In this document: positions 24,950 to 32,610 of the stretch, piece by piece | Layout: each line of letters begins with the position of its first letter | Position numbering within the stretch: position 1 is the first letter of the stretch | Origin: DASSOY01 sp035776675 | Lineage (GTDB): Bacteria; Bacillota; Bacilli; Bacillales; DASSOY01 | Assembly (NCBI GenBank): GCA_035776675.1 | Contig: DASTWO010000033.1 | Location: 1-64,000 of the forward strand | Direction: 5' to 3' | DNA length: 64,000 bases | Translations under genes and position numbers: made by a program | Notes under the pieces: generated by a model | The model's input: only the letters and a program-made list of their open reading frames with translations | What the model was told of the DNA's origin: nothing | Databases searched by the model: none

Positions 24950-26185
24950 TTATTGTCGTTCCCAGGTTTCGCCTCGGTCGGTTGTTTTGTAAAGCGAAGT
25001 TTGATTGTATACGAGCCAACCTGTTTGCGGAGAGACAAATTCAAGATCCGTGGTCGCTTCAACTGCCGGTGCTCCCAGCTTTTCACGGATCCAATGTTTG
25101 CCTTGGTCTGCGGAGAAATAGAAGTGGTTGCCGTCTGCCGCGTACCAATGATTTAAGTCAAGAAAGTCGTAAACGAGACGACGGGAACCGGGTTTCTGCT
25201 CAATTTGGCCAGAGACTTCCCAACTTTCCCCGGCATTGTGCGTTGTATAATACAGCATGCTGATATTATGTTTGTCTGAGCTAATTCTGACGGGCAGAAC
25301 CGCGTCTTTTTTTGTGAAAAATACCGGTGGGAATGTTGTCATCCAGGCAGATTCCATAGACTGAGGGACAGGCAATGAATCCCGTTCCCACGTCTTACCG
25401 CCGTCATGTGTCGCAAAAAGATAGGGCTTACCTGATGCATCAAATCCAGTGAGCCATCCGGTTGTTTCATTGATGAAACGAAAGCCGGTTTTGTCCCCGC
25501 CGAAAGGAATTGTAGAATCGGATTGTTGCGGCATACCAATGGCTGTACTCGTCCAATTCTGTCCTCCGTCATGAGTGTGGAACCATTCAATTCTTTCGCT
25601 TCCCGCCGCGAGGCCAGGGCTAATGAGAACCCAACCGTTCTTCGAATCAAGAAAATGAATTTGTATGATTCGGCCTTTGTCTTTGAAATTGGTTTGGCCC
25701 CATGTTTTTCCACCGTCTTGAGTGAACAAAAGGTGGATTTGATGGGATCCTTTGTTAGGGGTATAGCCGATCCAGCCTGTTTGTGGATTCAGAAAGAATG
25801 CGGATGTCATTCCCGGATATCCGCCGGTAATGGTCTTCATAACTTTCCAATGTTCCCCGCCGTCAATGGTTTTCAGAATGTCCACTGTTCTTTTCGAGGT
25901 TGCGAATTTCCATCCTGTTGTTTCGCTTATCATGTCGATATCAATGAGATTGAATGTTTGTTGGTTCGATGGGGCGGAGGTTTTTGTCTTTTGATCGTTC
26001 TCAATCGATTTATTGGTTTGGCTTTCATGATTCTGCTCTGCTAGCGGCGTTGTGTTCGCAGGTGGTGTTCCTTTGTTCTCAGATGTAAAATAAATGCCGA
26101 CCGCAAAAATGAGGAATACAATTGAGCCGATGATCGCTTGTCGCCAGCTGATTTTTTGTTTTGGATTGCGGGGGTCATTTCCCAA
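24950..26185 (-). CDS. Membrane-anchored Asp-box (BNR/Ycf48-like) repeat protein
   Basis: A 411-residue protein with one N-terminal TM helix (about 15-35), a Thr/Ser/Asn/Gln-rich linker and about seven Asp-box units of a beta propeller: DGGEHWK, DGGKTWG, DGGQNWT, DGGKTWE, NAGESWE, DQGKHWI and DRGETWE. Such propellers occur in sialidases and in the photosystem assembly factor Ycf48. No sialidase active-site residues can be assigned, so the role is unknown, probably binding at the cell surface. TTG start after AAGGCGG. A gap of 75 bases separates it from the kinase gene. Confidence 0.75.
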   Translation of the reverse strand: MGNDPRNPKQKISWRQAIIGSIVFLIFAVGIYFTSENKGTPPANTTPLAEQNHESQTNKSIENDQKTKTSAPSNQQTFNLIDIDMISETTGWKFATSKRTVDILKTIDGGEHWKVMKTITGGYPGMTSAFFLNPQTGWIGYTPNKGSHQIHLLFTQDGGKTWGQTNFKDKGRIIQIHFLDSKNGWVLISPGLAAGSERIEWFHTHDGGQNWTSTAIGMPQQSDSTIPFGGDKTGFRFINETTGWLTGFDASGKPYLFATHDGGKTWERDSLPVPQSMESAWMTTFPPVFFTKKDAVLPVRISSDKHNISMLYYTTHNAGESWEVSGQIEQKPGSRRLVYDFLDLNHWYAADGNHFYFSADQGKHWIREKLGAPAVEATTDLEFVSPQTGWLVYNQTSLYKTTDRGETWERQ

Positions 26186-26327
26186 ATTGTTTCCGCCTTT
26201 CTATGGTTCGTGGTTTCGTTAACTGCGTGAAAGAGATCGTTTGGTTCGTTACCCGCCGTGTCTTTTCATCTGTATTTTCTTTATTTTAAGTGATTTGCGC
26301 TGAAAATCATAACCCTTGTGCTGCGGG

Positions 26328-26389
26328 TTGCTTTTTATGCTCTATATGTTACAATAAGGTCACATATAAAATGTTACTTATAAGTCACA
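26328..26389 (+). promoter_or_regulatory. Promoter and double operator of the ArsR-SRPBCC gene
   Basis: The -35 is TTGCTT (26328-26333) and the -10 is TACAAT (26350-26355), 16 bases apart. Two copies of an interrupted palindrome TGTTAC-N6-GTCACA lie at 26347-26364 and 26372-26389, exactly 25 bases apart, the first across the -10. This fits autorepression by the ArsR-type protein encoded next. Confidence 0.65.
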
Positions 26390-26417
26390 CGATTTTTTTG
26401 AATAGAGGAGGTTGAAC

Positions 26418-27194
26418 GTGAATGAGCAACTAACGGAGGTTTTCAAGGCGTTGGCCCATCCATACAGACAATCAATTCTGGATTTGTTGGCTGCAAGACC
26501 TATGACAACCGGTGAGGTAAGCGACCATTTTACAGAGGTTTCCCGATACGCTGTCATGAAACATTTGAATACACTTGTGGAAGCAAACCTTGTTGTGGCA
26601 AGGAAGAAGGGGCGTAAACGCTACAATTATTTGAATGTCATGCCTTTGCAAATGATTAAGGAACGCTGGCTGAATGGTTATGATTCACTCATGGCTGAAT
26701 CTCTATTGAATGTCAGAGAACTTTCCGAAAACCCTGAGGAGGAGAAGATAATGGCTGAAAACTTGGAGAACCAATTGTTTGAAATCGAACAGGAAGTGCA
26801 AATTAAGGCCCCCAGACAAGACGTATTTCATGCTTTGACCCATAAAATTAACGGATGGTGGTCGGAACGTTTGTTTAAGGATTCCGTAATGGAAGTGGAA
26901 CCGCGGTTGGGCGGTAAGTTTATTGAGACAGGTGAAGACGGAAAGGCGGCATTGTGGGGAATGATTACCTACATTGTTCCGGATAGTGAAATTTGGTTGG
27001 ATGGAAATTTGGGAATGCCGGGTCCGGTTAAAGGCCATTATCAGTATAAGCTAGAAGAACTGGACGAAGGTACAACCCAATTGAAATTATCCCATTCGGT
27101 AGTCGGGCCGCATGTCTCGGATTGGCGGAAGGACTACGAAAACGGCTGGAGAAGACTACTGGAAACAAAGTTGAAAGATTACCTTGAAAAATAA
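26418..27194 (+). CDS. ArsR-family regulator fused to an SRPBCC (AHSA1-like) domain
   Basis: A 258-residue fusion. Residues about 1-95 are a winged helix of the ArsR family (FKALAHPYRQSILDLLAARPMTTGEVSDHF, YAVMKHLNTLVEANLVVARKKGRKRYNYLN). Residues about 110-255 are an SRPBCC/AHSA1-type hydrophobic ligand pocket (VQIKAPRQDVFHALTHKINGWWS to GWRRLLETKL). A regulator that binds a hydrophobic ligand in its own second domain is the natural reading. GTG 26418 is six bases after AGAGGAGG. An internal ATG near 26751 with GGAGGAG could give the SRPBCC domain alone. Confidence 0.88.
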   Translation: MNEQLTEVFKALAHPYRQSILDLLAARPMTTGEVSDHFTEVSRYAVMKHLNTLVEANLVVARKKGRKRYNYLNVMPLQMIKERWLNGYDSLMAESLLNVRELSENPEEEKIMAENLENQLFEIEQEVQIKAPRQDVFHALTHKINGWWSERLFKDSVMEVEPRLGGKFIETGEDGKAALWGMITYIVPDSEIWLDGNLGMPGPVKGHYQYKLEELDEGTTQLKLSHSVVGPHVSDWRKDYENGWRRLLETKLKDYLEK

Positions 27195-27206
27195 AAGAAT
27201 GGTTGA

Positions 27207-27247
27207 TGACGGCTGGCTGGCTGGGGATTTCCAGTCAGTCTTTATTT
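27207..27247 (+). terminator. Terminator after the ArsR-SRPBCC gene
   Basis: GGCTGGCTGG pairs imperfectly with CCAGTCAGTC around a GGATTT loop and is followed by TTTATTTTT. Confidence 0.6.
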
Positions 27248-27271
27248 TTCCTATTTTTCGACAGGCGTTCT

Positions 27272-27280
27272 TGGTATAAT
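27272..27280 (+). promoter_or_regulatory. Extended -10 promoter of the first ECF sigma gene
   Basis: TGGTATAAT (27272-27280) is a perfect TGn-extended -10. No good -35 is seen (TTTTTC region upstream). It lacks the GTATC/CGTTA motif shared by later genes of the block. Confidence 0.55.
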
Positions 27281-27334
27281 CAAATTAATGATGAAATCCA
27301 TTTTTGCCTTGAAATGGAGAACGGAGGAGATCAC

Positions 27335-28054
27335 TTGGCTGGTGTGTTTGACAAACAGGTTTCCGAAGAATGCGAGTTCACGGCCGCCATTCAATCCTAT
27401 CATGCCGATCTGTCACGTTATTGCCGTATGATGACAGGAACCCCTTGGGATGCGGACGACCTCTTACAGGAAACGTTAATCAAGGCCTTTAAATCCGGAT
27501 CTGTCTTAGAGAACCATCCCGCACCGAAAGCCTTTTTGTTTCGTGTTGCTACGAATACATGGATTGACCATTGTCGAAGGAACAAAGTTCCGGAAGATAC
27601 ATATGAAGATGAACAATTTGCCAATGGCAATGATAAGTATGAATTTGAGGTTCGTGAGGCGTTGGAGACTCTTATTTACCGGTTGCCTCCGCGACAGGTG
27701 GCCATTGTTTTGCTGATGGATGTATTCGGATTTTCCGCTAAATCCGCGGCTGCCATGATGGAGGTTACGGAAGGGGCGGTTAAGGCAGCTCTGCACCGTG
27801 CCCGTTCAACGTTGAAAAAGGTGAAAATAGAGGAAAAAAGGGAACAAATCCTTTTGAAATCAAAGAGTGCGGCCGAACTAGTCGAAATATTCTTGGAAGC
27901 GTTCCAACAACATGATGCTGTTGCCGTGAGCCGAGCGTATCTTTCTCTTCAGGATCATGGGGTCGAGGTCAAAAGGGTCTCGAGCGGGAAAATCCTTTCT
28001 TTTCAATTTCAGGATCCCGATGGCAATGTTTTCACTGTTACTGCGAAGGCCTGA
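27335..28054 (+). CDS. ECF sigma factor with a VOC-like C-terminal tail
   Basis: A 239-residue protein. Region 2 (about 18-85) includes RYCRMMTGTPWDADDLLQETLIKAF and FLFRVATNTWIDHCRR. Region 4 (about 110-165) includes LPPRQVAIVLLMDVFGFSAKSAAAMMEVTEGAVKAALHRAR. After about residue 175 a short helix, VEIFLEAFQQHDA, recalls the SnoaL extension of the paralogue at 31542, but it passes into AYLSLQDHGVEVKRV and FQFQDPDGNVFTVT, which read as the second half of a VOC domain. TTG 27335 is five bases after GGAGGAG. Earlier in-frame codons would run into the promoter. The VOC-like tail could sense a ligand. Confidence 0.82.
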   Translation: MAGVFDKQVSEECEFTAAIQSYHADLSRYCRMMTGTPWDADDLLQETLIKAFKSGSVLENHPAPKAFLFRVATNTWIDHCRRNKVPEDTYEDEQFANGNDKYEFEVREALETLIYRLPPRQVAIVLLMDVFGFSAKSAAAMMEVTEGAVKAALHRARSTLKKVKIEEKREQILLKSKSAAELVEIFLEAFQQHDAVAVSRAYLSLQDHGVEVKRVSSGKILSFQFQDPDGNVFTVTAKA

Positions 28055-28072
28055 ATTTTCTTTAATCCATGC

Positions 28073-28103
28073 GTATCTTTTTTGATGCCAGTCTCGTTAA
28101 TAG
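28073..28103 (+). promoter_or_regulatory. ECF-type promoter motif, copy A
   Basis: GTATCTTTTTT (from 28073), 17 bases from GTATC to CGTTAATAG (28095-28103). It precedes the first two-domain VOC gene. Confidence 0.65.
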
Positions 28104-28174
28104 AGTGAAGTTACCATAAGCAGCGGCAACATAGTGACCTCCTGTTGTCGCTGTGCCAAATGAGGAGGCAGAGA

Positions 28175-28939
28175 ATGAACTTTTTGCAGCTCAACAAGGT
28201 TTATTTACCGGTGAAAGACCTTGAGGACACAGCAAAATGGTATCGGGATCAGTTTGGTTTAACAAAATCCTGGGAAGGCGAAGTGGACGGCCGTCAAGCA
28301 GCGGAACTTGCCTTTTCGGAGACTTCGTTCACATTGATCGGCTCTGATCATGTCAATCGCTATTCTCACATTCCATTTAACTTCCATACGAATGAGATTG
28401 AAGCCGTCCGTGATTCATTAATGCGGAAGGGGAGTGTCGTAACGGATGTCATTGATGAAGGAGAAATGTATTGCTGTGACTTTTATGATCCTGAAGGAAA
28501 CCGGATCGGGTTAGTTGAGGAAAAGAATGGGGCAACCGACCAGATGCAAGTGGGCGGAACCTTCTTGACCGTCCGAGACTTGGAAGATGCCATTAAATGG
28601 TACCGAAACAAGCTCGATTATGACTTTCACTTTTTCAGTGTTACCGGAGGTGCTGGTTACATTGGCCAGACCCCGGAATATGTCCAGGAATTGACGATAC
28701 GATATGCGCCTGTCAGCAGTGAATCATTTCAGACAAGATCAAGCCGGATGGCGATTGTGGAAACGCCTGAATTTTTCCCTCTCACCTACAAGGCGTATAG
28801 TATATTAAGTTCAAATATCGAGGAAGACTATGAAACTTTGCGTTCCCGAGGAGTACATATCGTTCAGAAGTCCGATCAGAAGTTCACGTTTCAGGATGCA
28901 GACGGAAATGAAATAGAAATTGTGAAGGAAAAGCGCTAG
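28175..28939 (+). CDS. Two-domain VOC-family protein (1)
   Basis: A 254-residue protein with two vicinal-oxygen-chelate (glyoxalase/bleomycin-resistance fold) domains, about 1-120 (VYLPVKDLEDTAKWYRDQFGL to DPEGNRIGLVEE) and 130-254 (TFLTVRDLEDAIKWYRNKL to DADGNEIEIVKEK). The His that begins the metal site in glyoxalase I is absent from both first strands, so it more likely binds a ligand than catalyses a metal-dependent reaction. AGGAGG lies eight bases before ATG 28175. An ECF-type motif lies upstream. Confidence 0.87.
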   Translation: MNFLQLNKVYLPVKDLEDTAKWYRDQFGLTKSWEGEVDGRQAAELAFSETSFTLIGSDHVNRYSHIPFNFHTNEIEAVRDSLMRKGSVVTDVIDEGEMYCCDFYDPEGNRIGLVEEKNGATDQMQVGGTFLTVRDLEDAIKWYRNKLDYDFHFFSVTGGAGYIGQTPEYVQELTIRYAPVSSESFQTRSSRMAIVETPEFFPLTYKAYSILSSNIEEDYETLRSRGVHIVQKSDQKFTFQDADGNEIEIVKEKR

Positions 28940-29174
28940 ATTATAAAAAAAGAGGGGATAACCATCAAACAGGGGGCACATTTCAATGTAAAGCGTCCAA
29001 ATCCTGTTAGAAAAAAGTTGATGACAATGTTATGCCTCTTGGTGGTAATGACGGTTAAGAAAGGGAGCAGGTCACGATGAGTCATTTTTTTCAGAAAGGA
29101 TGATAGATTTTTTCAAGCTATGGCATCTGTAGATTATGGCACGAAAAAGAGGCGGCATTGTGGGGAAGGAATTG

Positions 29175-29900
29175 TTGGAAGTGAGAGGTTTCAAATCGGA
29201 TGATGGCCGGGATAAAGGGCTTGTAGATAGAGCTCGGTCGGGAGACCGCGAAGCTTTCGGCGAATTGGTACGCCGGCACCGCGCCAAAGCTTACGGTTGG
29301 GCAAGTACTTTGGCTAATGACGCTCATTTGGCTGATGATATTGTTCAAGACGCTTTGATAGGGGCTTTTCTTCATGTTGGAGAGCTTATGGACAGTGACC
29401 GATTTGTGCCCTGGTTTCATAGAATTGTCCGTAACCAGGCATACATGAAGCTAAGGCGGGGCGGTCAATACGGAAAGGAAAGTCCGTTTTCAGCCCTCGA
29501 AGAACAAAATGGCAGCGAATCGAGCGATATTGACCGAATTTTATTCCAACTTACTGTTTCGGTGGACGCCGATGAAAGTCTCGATCCGGCTGTTCGGCTG
29601 GTGAAGAAGGAAATGATCCGTGGCATTCATGAGCTTCTCCATTGTTTAAGCCAACGGGAACGAAGCGTTTTTGAGGCCTTTTTCTTCCAGCAACTTTCAC
29701 CCATTGAAATCGCACAATTATTTCAAACCCAAACCGGCAATGTTTACAATATCCTCTCACGTTCCAGGAGGAAAGTGCAACGGGAGCGGATTCGTGTCCA
29801 TCTCAATGGTTTTGTCAGAAGGCGAAAAGAACAGAAATTTCCCTCGAAGAAGACTTTGGCAAAACCGATCGAATTCTTTCAAGGAGAGGAAAGCAGATGA
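29175..29900 (+). CDS. ECF sigma factor (second of the block)
   Basis: A sigma-70 family protein of about 241 residues with region 2 (LVDRARSGDREAFGELVRRHRAKAYGWA, DDIVQDALIGAF, PWFHRIVRNQAYMKLRR) and region 4 (LSQRERSVFEAFFFQQLSPIEIAQLFQTQTGNVYNILSRSRRKVQRER), then a basic tail of about 35 residues. It is only distantly related to the sigma factors at 27335 and 31542. The start is uncertain: TTG 29175 has GGAAGG upstream, while ATG 29136 has no ribosome binding site. The 235 bases upstream hold no gene or motif I trust. Its stop overlaps the next ATG (ATGA), tying it to the C39-like protein. Confidence 0.85.
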   Translation: MEVRGFKSDDGRDKGLVDRARSGDREAFGELVRRHRAKAYGWASTLANDAHLADDIVQDALIGAFLHVGELMDSDRFVPWFHRIVRNQAYMKLRRGGQYGKESPFSALEEQNGSESSDIDRILFQLTVSVDADESLDPAVRLVKKEMIRGIHELLHCLSQRERSVFEAFFFQQLSPIEIAQLFQTQTGNVYNILSRSRRKVQRERIRVHLNGFVRRRKEQKFPSKKTLAKPIEFFQGEESR

Positions 29901-30862
29901 CCAAACAAGATGTCAGGCCGATGACGTGTACTTCAGCAGCACAATCGATGTTTGCCGCAATACAGTATACCGACAAAAAGGATTTGTCGCTCGCCGAAGT
30001 AATGGGTTTCACCAGTCATGCATTCCGCATTAACATTAACGCGGAAAATGTAGATGTAGCCGGGCCAACCGGGTATGAATGGAGAGATATCTTTCCGGAA
30101 GGACTTCGAAACCTGGGGTTTCAAACTGCATATCGAGGAGCTCCTAATTTCACACCACCGACACCTAATGAGCTTTCCGAGGCAATTGAACTAGTTCAAA
30201 AAAGTATCGATAGAGGTGTTCCCGCGATTGCATGGGATTTGTTTATCCCCGAGTTTGGCCTGCTATACGGATATGACGATGATAAGCAAATCCTCATGGC
30301 GAAGGATTTCGAAAAAGAAGGAGAACTTGACTACGAAAAATTAGGAAGAGGACAAATCGGAGAATTGTTTGTTCTTACGATTGAGGATTCGATCCCTATA
30401 GATAAAACCAGTTCATTAAAAGGCGCGCTGGAAATGATTCTGAACCATGCACACAAAAGGCAACATAAGCATGAAAAGCCACCCTATCAAAATGGGCTGG
30501 CCGGTTATGACGCATGGATTCAGGCATTTTCTAATCGAAGTGTCGACCCGTTCGGGAATGCTTACAACACATTAGTCGTTTCCGATGCCCGAAGGTATGC
30601 GGTTGATTTTTTAAGCGGGATTGTAGAAGACGTTCAATATGAGGAAACTGTACGCCATTTAGCGTCTCGGTCTGCGGCTCATTACAAAAAGGGAAAAGAT
30701 TCATTGGAAAAGCTTGCGGGTAAGTTTCCGTTTCCTGATGGAGGAAGCCCGAACGAGGGAGTGGAGGCTGAACTAGCGATCCAGCTGTTGTCCGAAGCCA
30801 AACAGGCCGAACAACAAGGCGTCGAGCTTCTGGAAGAAATGTATGATCGATTAAAAAATTGA
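29897..30862 (+). CDS. C39/BtrH-like protein (1)
   Basis: A 321-residue protein with an N-terminal papain-like fold resembling peptidase C39 and the BtrH N-domain, about 5-165: MTCTSAAQSMFAAIQYT holds a candidate nucleophile Cys11, but the usual His segment reads EFGLLYGYDDD without His. The remainder is helical (about 170-321), ending in a heptad-like segment. It is translationally coupled to the ECF sigma factor, so it might be a partner or the first target. The related protein at 33444 keeps the His. Function unknown. Confidence 0.6.
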   Translation: MTKQDVRPMTCTSAAQSMFAAIQYTDKKDLSLAEVMGFTSHAFRININAENVDVAGPTGYEWRDIFPEGLRNLGFQTAYRGAPNFTPPTPNELSEAIELVQKSIDRGVPAIAWDLFIPEFGLLYGYDDDKQILMAKDFEKEGELDYEKLGRGQIGELFVLTIEDSIPIDKTSSLKGALEMILNHAHKRQHKHEKPPYQNGLAGYDAWIQAFSNRSVDPFGNAYNTLVVSDARRYAVDFLSGIVEDVQYEETVRHLASRSAAHYKKGKDSLEKLAGKFPFPDGGSPNEGVEAELAIQLLSEAKQAEQQGVELLEEMYDRLKN

Positions 30863-30871
30863 AAGTATTGT

Positions 30872-30909
30872 ACTCAGGCTGTGGGTTGCTGCAGTCTGGG
30901 AGTTTTTTT
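30872..30909 (+). terminator. Probable terminator after the ECF-C39 pair
   Basis: An imperfect stem (CTCAGGCTG with GCAGTCTGGGAG) is followed by seven T. Confidence 0.55.
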
Positions 30910-30917
30910 GTTCAGCC

Positions 30918-30946
30918 GTAACTTTTTTTCCTATTCTCGTTAGTAG
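30918..30946 (+). promoter_or_regulatory. ECF-type promoter motif, copy B
   Basis: GTAACTTTTTTT (from 30918) and CGTTAGTAG (30938-30946), with 15 bases between the two cores instead of 17. It precedes the first GyrI-like gene by about 34 bases. Confidence 0.6.
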
Positions 30947-30979
30947 GATGAGTATTCAATTCTCAAGGAGGCAATATCA

Positions 30980-31459
30980 ATGGAAGTGAAAATTGTTGAA
31001 AAAGAGGCATTTCAGCTGGTCGGCCTTGCCATCAAGACAAAGGGGGACGGCGACCCTTCGACAAATGATATCTCTAAGCTGTGGGATCGGTTCGATGCAG
31101 CAAGCTCTCAAATTGAACACAGCATCAAGCCCGAAATCAAATTTGGCCTCATGACTTTTCCGGATCATTGGAAACACGGGGAGCCTTTTCAATACATGGC
31201 GGGTGTCGAAGTGAATCAATTTGAAAGTCTTCCTGAAGATATGGAAAGCGCAGAACTCCCTAAGCAGCAATATGCTGTGATTCATTACAGAGGGAAAATT
31301 TCGGGTATCGGCGTAGCCTATGATTACTTCTACCGAGAATGGCTCCCGAAGTCGGGATATGAGTTCGGGAACAACTTTGAGATGGAATACTATGATGGGA
31401 AATTCTATGGCCGCGACAACCCCGAATCAGAAATCTCCTTTTATTTTCCGGTAAAATAA
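30980..31459 (+). CDS. GyrI-like effector-binding protein (1)
   Basis: A 159-residue stand-alone GyrI-like/AraC effector-binding domain (the SHS2-type ligand fold found at the end of BmrR and Rob). Recognisable elements are the N-terminal VEIVEKEAFQLVGLAI-like strand, the central YMAGVEVNQFESLPEDMESAELP and the end FEMEYYDGKFYGRDNPESEISFYFPVK. Such domains bind drugs, and some hydrolyse cyclopropanoids. A Glu-rich C-terminal strand is present, but catalysis cannot be inferred. AAGGAGG precedes the ATG. Confidence 0.85.
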   Translation: MEVKIVEKEAFQLVGLAIKTKGDGDPSTNDISKLWDRFDAASSQIEHSIKPEIKFGLMTFPDHWKHGEPFQYMAGVEVNQFESLPEDMESAELPKQQYAVIHYRGKISGIGVAYDYFYREWLPKSGYEFGNNFEMEYYDGKFYGRDNPESEISFYFPVK

Positions 31460-31478
31460 AATTTTCTTAGCAGTCAGC

Positions 31479-31510
31479 GTATCTTTTTCCAAGAGTAATG
31501 TGTTTATCTA
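31479..31510 (+). promoter_or_regulatory. ECF-type promoter motif, copy C
   Basis: GTATCTTTTT (from 31479), then 17 bases to TGTTTATCTAG (31501-31511). The -10 part is the least conserved of the four copies. It precedes the third ECF sigma gene, suggesting autoregulation. Confidence 0.5.
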
Positions 31511-31541
31511 GTGAATGAAGCATTGCAGGAGGTTATGAAAA

Positions 31542-32483
31542 GTGACAAAAGAAGACTTATCCCAACTCAGCCATCCATTACGAGATCTGGAGAAAGAATT
31601 TCAGTTGCTGGTGGAGCCCCATCGCCCAGCGTTGTGGCGTTATTGTCGGATGATGACAGGTTCGCCATGGGAGGCGGAGGATCTTGTTCAAGAGACGCTG
31701 ATGAAGACTTATGCCACACTTCCGAAACTGTGGCAACCAACCATTCCTAAAGCTTTCCTATTTCGAATCGCCACCAACACCTGGCTGAATCAATGTCGAA
31801 AGGCGAAGCGTCTGGTTGATGAACCTTGGGAGGAAGAAGATTCCATTGATAGGGACACGGACCCGTTCGAGGCAAGGGAAAATATCGAATTTCTTGTCAG
31901 GCATTTATCGCCGCGACAGACAGTCGTGTTTCTTTTAACAGAGGTATTTGATTTCAAAGCGCGTGAGGTGGCGGAAATGGCTGGAACAACAGAGGGCACG
32001 GTTAAGGCACTCTTGCACAGAGCTCGGAAAAAGTTAGAGGAGAAAACCGGAGAAACTTTCTTTCAGAACGAAGATACGCCGGCATTTAGCAAGGGGGAAA
32101 CTGCTGTCGTTGAAGCCTATGTAGAAGCCTTTAACCGCCGAGATCCGGATGCAATTGCCAAATTAATGGATGATCGCGTAGTGTGCGATATCGTTCATAT
32201 CGCAGAAGAATACGGAAAAGACGTCGTTCGTCAGAACTCACTGGAAGACTGGTCCAGAGATCCGATGCCTATGCAAACGGATGTAAAGGTATTGTGGAAC
32301 AAGCCGGTATTTGCCGTAATGGGAGAGAAGAAGGGTCAGAAAGTGCTGTACGACCTGATCGAACTTGAAATTGAAGACGGCAAAATCGTCAAAAAGAAAG
32401 ATTATTATTTCTGTCAAGATTTATTGACGGCAGCGGCAGAAGCATTAGATGTTCCCGCACATCTTAATGGGTACAGTTTCTAG
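31542..32483 (+). CDS. ECF sigma factor with a SnoaL-like C-terminal domain
   Basis: A 313-residue protein. Region 2 (about 22-90: RYCRMMTGSPWEAEDLVQETLMKTY, AFLFRIATNTWLNQCRK) and region 4 (about 120-175: LSPRQTVVFLLTEVFDFKAREVAEMAGTTEGTVKALLHRAR) are paralogous to those at 27335. Residues about 185-313 are an NTF2/SnoaL-fold extension (VVEAYVEAFNRRDPDAIAKLMDDRVVCDIV, YDLIELEIEDGKIVKKKDYYFC), an arrangement known from extension-bearing ECF groups, where it controls activity. GTG start with AGGAGG upstream. Copy C of the promoter motif lies upstream. Confidence 0.85.
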   Translation: MTKEDLSQLSHPLRDLEKEFQLLVEPHRPALWRYCRMMTGSPWEAEDLVQETLMKTYATLPKLWQPTIPKAFLFRIATNTWLNQCRKAKRLVDEPWEEEDSIDRDTDPFEARENIEFLVRHLSPRQTVVFLLTEVFDFKAREVAEMAGTTEGTVKALLHRARKKLEEKTGETFFQNEDTPAFSKGETAVVEAYVEAFNRRDPDAIAKLMDDRVVCDIVHIAEEYGKDVVRQNSLEDWSRDPMPMQTDVKVLWNKPVFAVMGEKKGQKVLYDLIELEIEDGKIVKKKDYYFCQDLLTAAAEALDVPAHLNGYSF

Positions 32484-32538
32484 TTATCGGTAAAAAACTT
32501 TGGCCACCAAAAAAATAAAAACTTTTTCTAAATCGACC

Positions 32539-32569
32539 GTATCTTTTCGGTCGGTTTCTTCGTAAGTAG
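32539..32569 (+). promoter_or_regulatory. ECF-type promoter motif, copy D
   Basis: GTATCTTTT (from 32539), 17 bases, CGTAAGTAG (32561-32569). It starts the run of VOC, GyrI and C39-like genes to 39665, whose gaps are short. Confidence 0.65.
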
Positions 32570-32610
32570 TGTGGAAGGTGAAAATGACTGAGTTGAAAGG
32601 AGTTGGCGCA

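Noticed and set aside
26751..27194. Separate SRPBCC gene starting inside the ArsR-SRPBCC frame
   Set aside because: A GGAGGAG and ATG are present, but the frame is continuous with the ArsR part and this fusion is a known arrangement. An internal start remains possible but is not annotated separately.
29005..29011. TGTTAGA before the second ECF sigma gene as a fifth ECF-type promoter
   Set aside because: The matching -35 (GTATC or GTAAC) is absent at 15-17 bases upstream.
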